From Dromiciops gliroides (lineage: Eukaryota > Chordata > Mammalia > Microbiotheria > Microbiotheriidae), in assembly GCF_019393635.1 (NCBI RefSeq), contig NC_057867.1, positions 1,072,527 through 1,136,526 of the forward strand: a stretch of 64,000 nt of DNA. The letters run 5' to 3'. A model generated the notes under the pieces. The model did not search any database and was not told the origin of the DNA. It saw only the letters and a list, made by a program, of their open reading frames with translations. How positions within the stretch are numbered: position 1 is the first letter of the stretch; the number at the start of each line of letters is the position of its first letter. This document shows, piece after piece, positions 60,101-64,000 of the stretch. The translations under genes were made by a program, and so were the position numbers.

Positions 60101-61569
60101 ATGGGATAGGAATGGGTTGGAGCAATGTCTCACAGAAAAAAGCCATTTCTTTTTTTAAATTTAAAAAAAATTATTAATTAAAAAAAAAGCATTTCTGAGA
60201 GAAATGGGATGGGGCAATATTTGAAAGGAAAAAGCCATTCTGGCAGTAAAAGGTCATTTCTGTCAAGAAATAGGGGCAAAAATCTGATAGGAAAAGGCCT
60301 TTCCTGACAGGAAAAGGTGGTTTCTGAAAGGAATGTGGGGAGCAATGTCTGACAAGAAAAAGACATCTCTTTTTTAAATTAAATTTTTTTTAAGAAAAAA
60401 AAAACCTGTTTCTGAGAGAAATGGTGGGGGGCAATATGGGATAGGAATGGGTTGGAGCAATGTCTCACAGGAAAAAGCCATTTCTTTTAAAATATTTTAT
60501 TAATTTATTTAAGAAAAAAAGCATTTCTGAGAGAAATGGTGGAGAGCAATATGTGATAGGAATGGGGTGAGGCAATATCTGACAAGATAAAGCCATTCTG
60601 GCAGGAAAAGGTCATTTCTGACAAGAATTAGGGGCAAAATCTGATAGGAAAAGGCCTTTCCTGACAGGAAAAGGTGGTTTCTGACCAGAATTAGGGGGCA
60701 AAAGCTGATAAGAAAAGGCCTTTCCTAAGAGGGTGGGGCAGTATTTGACAGGAAAAGGTTATTTCTGACAAGAATTAGGGGCAAAAACTGATATAGGAAA
60801 AGACCATTCCTGCAGGAATGGGGGGGCAGTGTCTGAAAGAAAAAAAGACATTTCTTTTTTAAAATTTTAAAAAATTCATTCACTTTCATTTATTTATTTA
60901 TTTATCTAGCTATCAATTTATTTAGGAAAAAATCAATTTCTGAGAGAAGTGGGGGGGGCAATATGTGATAGGAATGGGGTAAGGCAATATCTGAGAGGAA
61001 AAAGCCATTCTTGACAGGAAAAGACTATTTCTGACAAGAATTAGGGGCAAAATCTGATAGGAAAAGGCCTTTCCTGACAGGAAAAGGTGGTTTCTGACAG
61101 GAATGGGGGGCAGTGTCTGAAAGGAATGTGAGATGGGGGGCAATGTCTGACAGAAAAAAGACATCTCTTTTTTCTAAATTAAAAAAAATATATTTATTTT
61201 TATAAAAAGCCATTTCTGAGAGAAATGGTCAGGGGCAATATAGGCGAGGAATGTGTTAGAGCAATGTCTCACAGGAAAAAGCCATTCCTGACAGGAAAAG
61301 GTCATTTCTGACAAGAATTAGGGACAAAATCTGATAGGAAAAGGCCTTTCCTGACAGGAAAAGGTGGTTTCTGACCAGAATTAGGGGGCAAAATCTGATA
61401 GGAAAAGGCCTTTCCTAAGAGGAATGGGGGCAATATGTGATAAGAATAGGGTGGGGCAATATTTGACAGGAAAAGGTTATTTCTGACAAGAATTGGGGGC
61501 AAAATCTGATAGGAAAAGGTGGTTTCTGAAAGGAATGTGGGGGGCAATGTCTGACAAGAAAAAGACATC

Positions 61570-61704
61570 TCTTTTTTTTTTTTTTTAGTGACTTGCCCAG
61601 GGCCATACAGCTAGTAAGTGTTAAGTGTCTGAGGCTGGATTTGAACTCAGGTACTCCTGAATCCAGGGCTGGTTCTTTATCCACTGCACCACCTAGCCGC
61701 CCCC
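61570..61704 (-). mobile_element. MIR-related SINE in the array
   Basis: Minus copy, slightly shortened at its tail side. Confidence 0.93.
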
Positions 61705-61756
61705 AAGCCATGTCTTTTAAAAAATTTTTATTAATTTATTTAAGAAAAAAAGCATT

Positions 61757-61908
61757 GGGGCAGCTGGATGGCGCAGTGGATAAAGCACCGGCCCTGGATT
61801 CAGGAGTACCTGAGTTCAAATCCGGCCTCGAACCCTTCACACTTACTAGCTGTGTGACTCTGGGCGGGTCACTTAACCCCAATTGCCTCACAAAAAAGAA
61901 AAAAAGAA
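61757..61908 (+). mobile_element. MIR-related SINE in the array
   Basis: Plus copy 52 bp from the previous one and opposite in direction; AGAAAAAAAGCATT on both sides. Confidence 0.94.
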
Positions 61909-63743
61909 AAAAAGCATTTCTGAGAGAAATGGTGGGGGGCAATATGTGATAGGAATGGGGTGGGGCAATATCTGACAGGAAAAAGCCATTCCTGACAGGA
62001 GAAGGTCAATTCTGACAGGAATTAGGGGGCAAAATCTGATAGGAAAAGGCCTTTCCTAAGAGGAATGGGGGTAATATGTGATAAAAATAGGGTGGGGCAA
62101 TATTTGACAGGAAAAGGTTATTTCTGACAAGAATTAGGGGCAAAGTCTGATAGGAAAAGACCATTCCTGCAGGAATGGGGGGCAGTGTCTGAAAGGAATG
62201 TGGGGGGGCAATGTCTGACAGAAAAAAAGATATTTCTTTTTAAAAATTTTTAACAATTAATTCATTCTTATTTATCTAGCTATCTATTAATTTATGTAGG
62301 AAAAAATCAATTTCTGAGAGAAGTGGGGGGGGCAATATGTGATAGGAATGGGGTGAGGCAATATCTGAGAGGAAAAAGCCATTCTGGCAGGAAAAGGTCG
62401 TTTCTGACAAGAATTAGGGACAAAAGCTGATAGGAAAAGGCCTTTCCTGACAGGAAAAGGTGGTTTCTGACCAGAATTAGGGGGCAAAAGCTGATAGGAA
62501 AAGGCGTTTCCTAAGAGGAATGGGGACAGTACGTGATAAGAATAGGGTGGGGCAATATTTGACAGGAAAAGGTTATTTCTGACAAGAATTGAGGGCAAAA
62601 TCTGATAGGAAAAGGCCTTTCCTGCAGGAATGGGGGGGGCAGTATCTGAAAGAAAAAAAGACATTTCTTTTTTAAAAATTTAAAAAATTCATTCACTTTC
62701 ATTTATTTATCTAGCTATCTATTTAGGAAAAATCAATTTCTGGGAGAAGTGGGGGGGCAATATGTGATAGGAATGGGGTGAGGCAATATCTGAGAGGAAA
62801 AATCCATTCTTGACAGGAAAAGACTATTTCTGACAAGAATTAGGGGCAAAATCTGATAGGAAAAGGCCTTTCCTGACAGGAAAAGGTGGTTTCTGACAGG
62901 AATGGGGGGCAGTGTCTGACAGAAAAAAGACATCTCTTTTTTCTAAATTAAAAAAAATTATTTATTTTTATAAAAAGCCATTTCTGAGAGAAATGGTCAG
63001 GGGCAATATAGGCTAGGAATGGGTTAGAGCAATGTCTCACAGGAAAAAGCCATTCCTGACAGGAAAAGGTCATTTCTGACCAGAATTAGGGGCAAAATCT
63101 GATAGGAAAAGGTCTTTCCTAAGAGGAATGGGGACAATATGTGATAAGAATAGGGTGGGGCAATATCTGACAGGAAAAAGCTATTCTGGCAGGAAAAGGT
63201 CATTTCTGACAAGAATTAGGGGCAAAATCTGATAGGAAAAGGCCTTTCCTGACAGGAAAAGGTGGTTTCTGACCAGAATTAGGGGGCAAAAGCTGATAGG
63301 AAAAGGCCTTTCCTAAGAGGAATGGGGACAGTACGTGATAAGAATAGGGTGGGGCAATATTTGACAGGAAAAGGTTATTTCTGACAAGAATTAGGGGCAA
63401 AAACTGATATAGGAAAAGACCATTCCTGCAGGAATGGGGGGGCAGTGTCTGAAAGAAAAAAAGACATTTCTTTTTTAAAATTTTAAAAAATTCATTCACT
63501 TTCATTTATTTATTTATCTAGCTATCAATTTATTTAGGAAAAAATCAATTTCTGAGAGAAGTGGAGGGGGGCAATATGTGATAGGAATGGGGTAAGGCAA
63601 TATCTGAGAGGAAAAAGCCATTCTTGACAGGAAAAGACTATTTCTGACAAGAATTAGGGGCAAAATCTGATAGGAAAAGGCCTTTCCTGACAGGAAAAGG
63701 TGGTTTCTGACAGGAATGGGGGGCAGTGTCTGAAAGGAATGTG

Positions 63744-63842
63744 NNNNNNNNNNNNNNNNNNNNNNNNNNNNNNNNNNNNNNNNNNNNNNNNNNNNNNNNN
63801 NNNNNNNNNNNNNNNNNNNNNNNNNNNNNNNNNNNNNNNNNN
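63744..63842. other. Assembly gap (99 N)
   Basis: Run of N directly inside the tandem array, so the true array length is unknown. Confidence 1.
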
Positions 63843-64000
63843 GTTGGCAGAGGCCGCCTCCCAGGGAGCCGGGGTTCTCGGGCCGGGCCCCGTAGGGCCA
63901 TCTGCGGGAGCAGCCCTTGGGCTGGCCCGACCCGGCCGTGCACACGCACCCGATTCCCCTCCGAGAACCTAGGTGGCCAGGCTCCTGGCCTAGCCCGGGT
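63843..64000. other. GC-rich sequence after the gap, unassigned
   Basis: Strongly GC- and CpG-rich, unlike the array. No frame matches the next SUV39H1 exon (CSVCCK...). It could be intron 1 near another CpG island or a scaffold join. Confidence 0.4.

Larger units (their letters stand above)
56840..63743. repeat. Satellite-like tandem array in SUV39H1 intron 1
   Basis: Nearly 7 kb built from 20-24-bp units of the form TCTGACAGGAAAAGGCCATT, with variants ending GGTGGTT, GGTCATT, AATTAGGGGCAAAA and AATGGGGGGCAATG. The units form higher-order blocks separated by AT-rich spacers (TTTAAAATTT...TTTATTTA). Near 57.88-58.66 kb the block length is about 390 bp (starts at about 57886, 58272, 58664). 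The array starts about 310 bp after the exon 1 donor, contains three SINE insertions, and is cut by the gap at 63744. The G-runs lie on the transcribed sense strand. Confidence 0.95.

Noticed and set aside
57112-63505. Many minus-strand frames with FLSEMAFSCQILP- or PFPVRKGLFLSDFAPNSC-like text
   Set aside because: They are periodic translations of the tandem array; the units vary in length by single bases, so frames change constantly, as expected for non-coding repeats.
56840-63743. CRISPR-like array
   Set aside because: Repeats and 'spacers' are all variants of one unit, lengths vary, and the host is a mammal.
63843-64000. Exon 2 of SUV39H1
   Set aside because: None of the frames gives the conserved CSVCCKSSWNQLQ text or a chromodomain start.

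Overview
This is genomic DNA from a marsupial, most probably an Australian one. About 45 copies of a short MIR-related SINE (starting GGGGCAGCTAGGTGG and ending in an A-tail) are scattered through the window, with L1 copies of marsupial type. The four host genes have mammalian exon structure and match human Xp11.23 genes. That part of the human X belongs to the X block shared by all therian mammals, so the window is likely on the marsupial X (inference).

Layout, all genes on the + strand. (1) 1-2.3 kb: last coding exon and 3' UTR of TBC1D25, a Rab GTPase-activating protein. (2) 2.3-25.6 kb: gene-free repeat country. It holds L1 fragments, many SINEs, CR1/L3-like tails, and a degraded gammaretrovirus-like provirus on the minus strand at about 6.7-16.9 kb that has itself been hit by younger insertions. 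(3) 25.6-30.4 kb: complete SLC38A5, a system N amino-acid transporter (CpG promoter, 15 coding exons, 470 codons, poly(A) signal). (4) 32.1-36.4 kb: complete WAS, the blood-cell actin regulator WASP (11 exons, 484 codons). Its short upstream region carries RUNX- and ETS-like motifs. (5) 36.5-55.8 kb: repeat-rich intergenic DNA, including an old minus-strand L1 (ORF1 and 5' UTR) split by two younger L1 copies and several SINEs. One of the young L1s keeps a roughly 720-residue open ORF2. (6) 55.85-64 kb: CpG-island promoter, the short first coding exon of SUV39H1 (H3K9 methyltransferase), and the start of intron 1. About 7 kb of that intron is a tandem array of 20-24-bp units in higher-order blocks, running into an assembly gap.

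The genes do not form an operon; each has its own promoter and poly(A) signal. Two points stand out. The gene order TBC1D25-SLC38A5-WAS-SUV39H1 differs from human, where SLC38A5 lies on the other side of TBC1D25 and on the opposite strand. And a heterochromatin-forming enzyme gene carries a satellite-like array in its own first intron. Exon boundaries were read by eye from splice signals and from remembered human proteins; family names for repeats were also assigned by eye.
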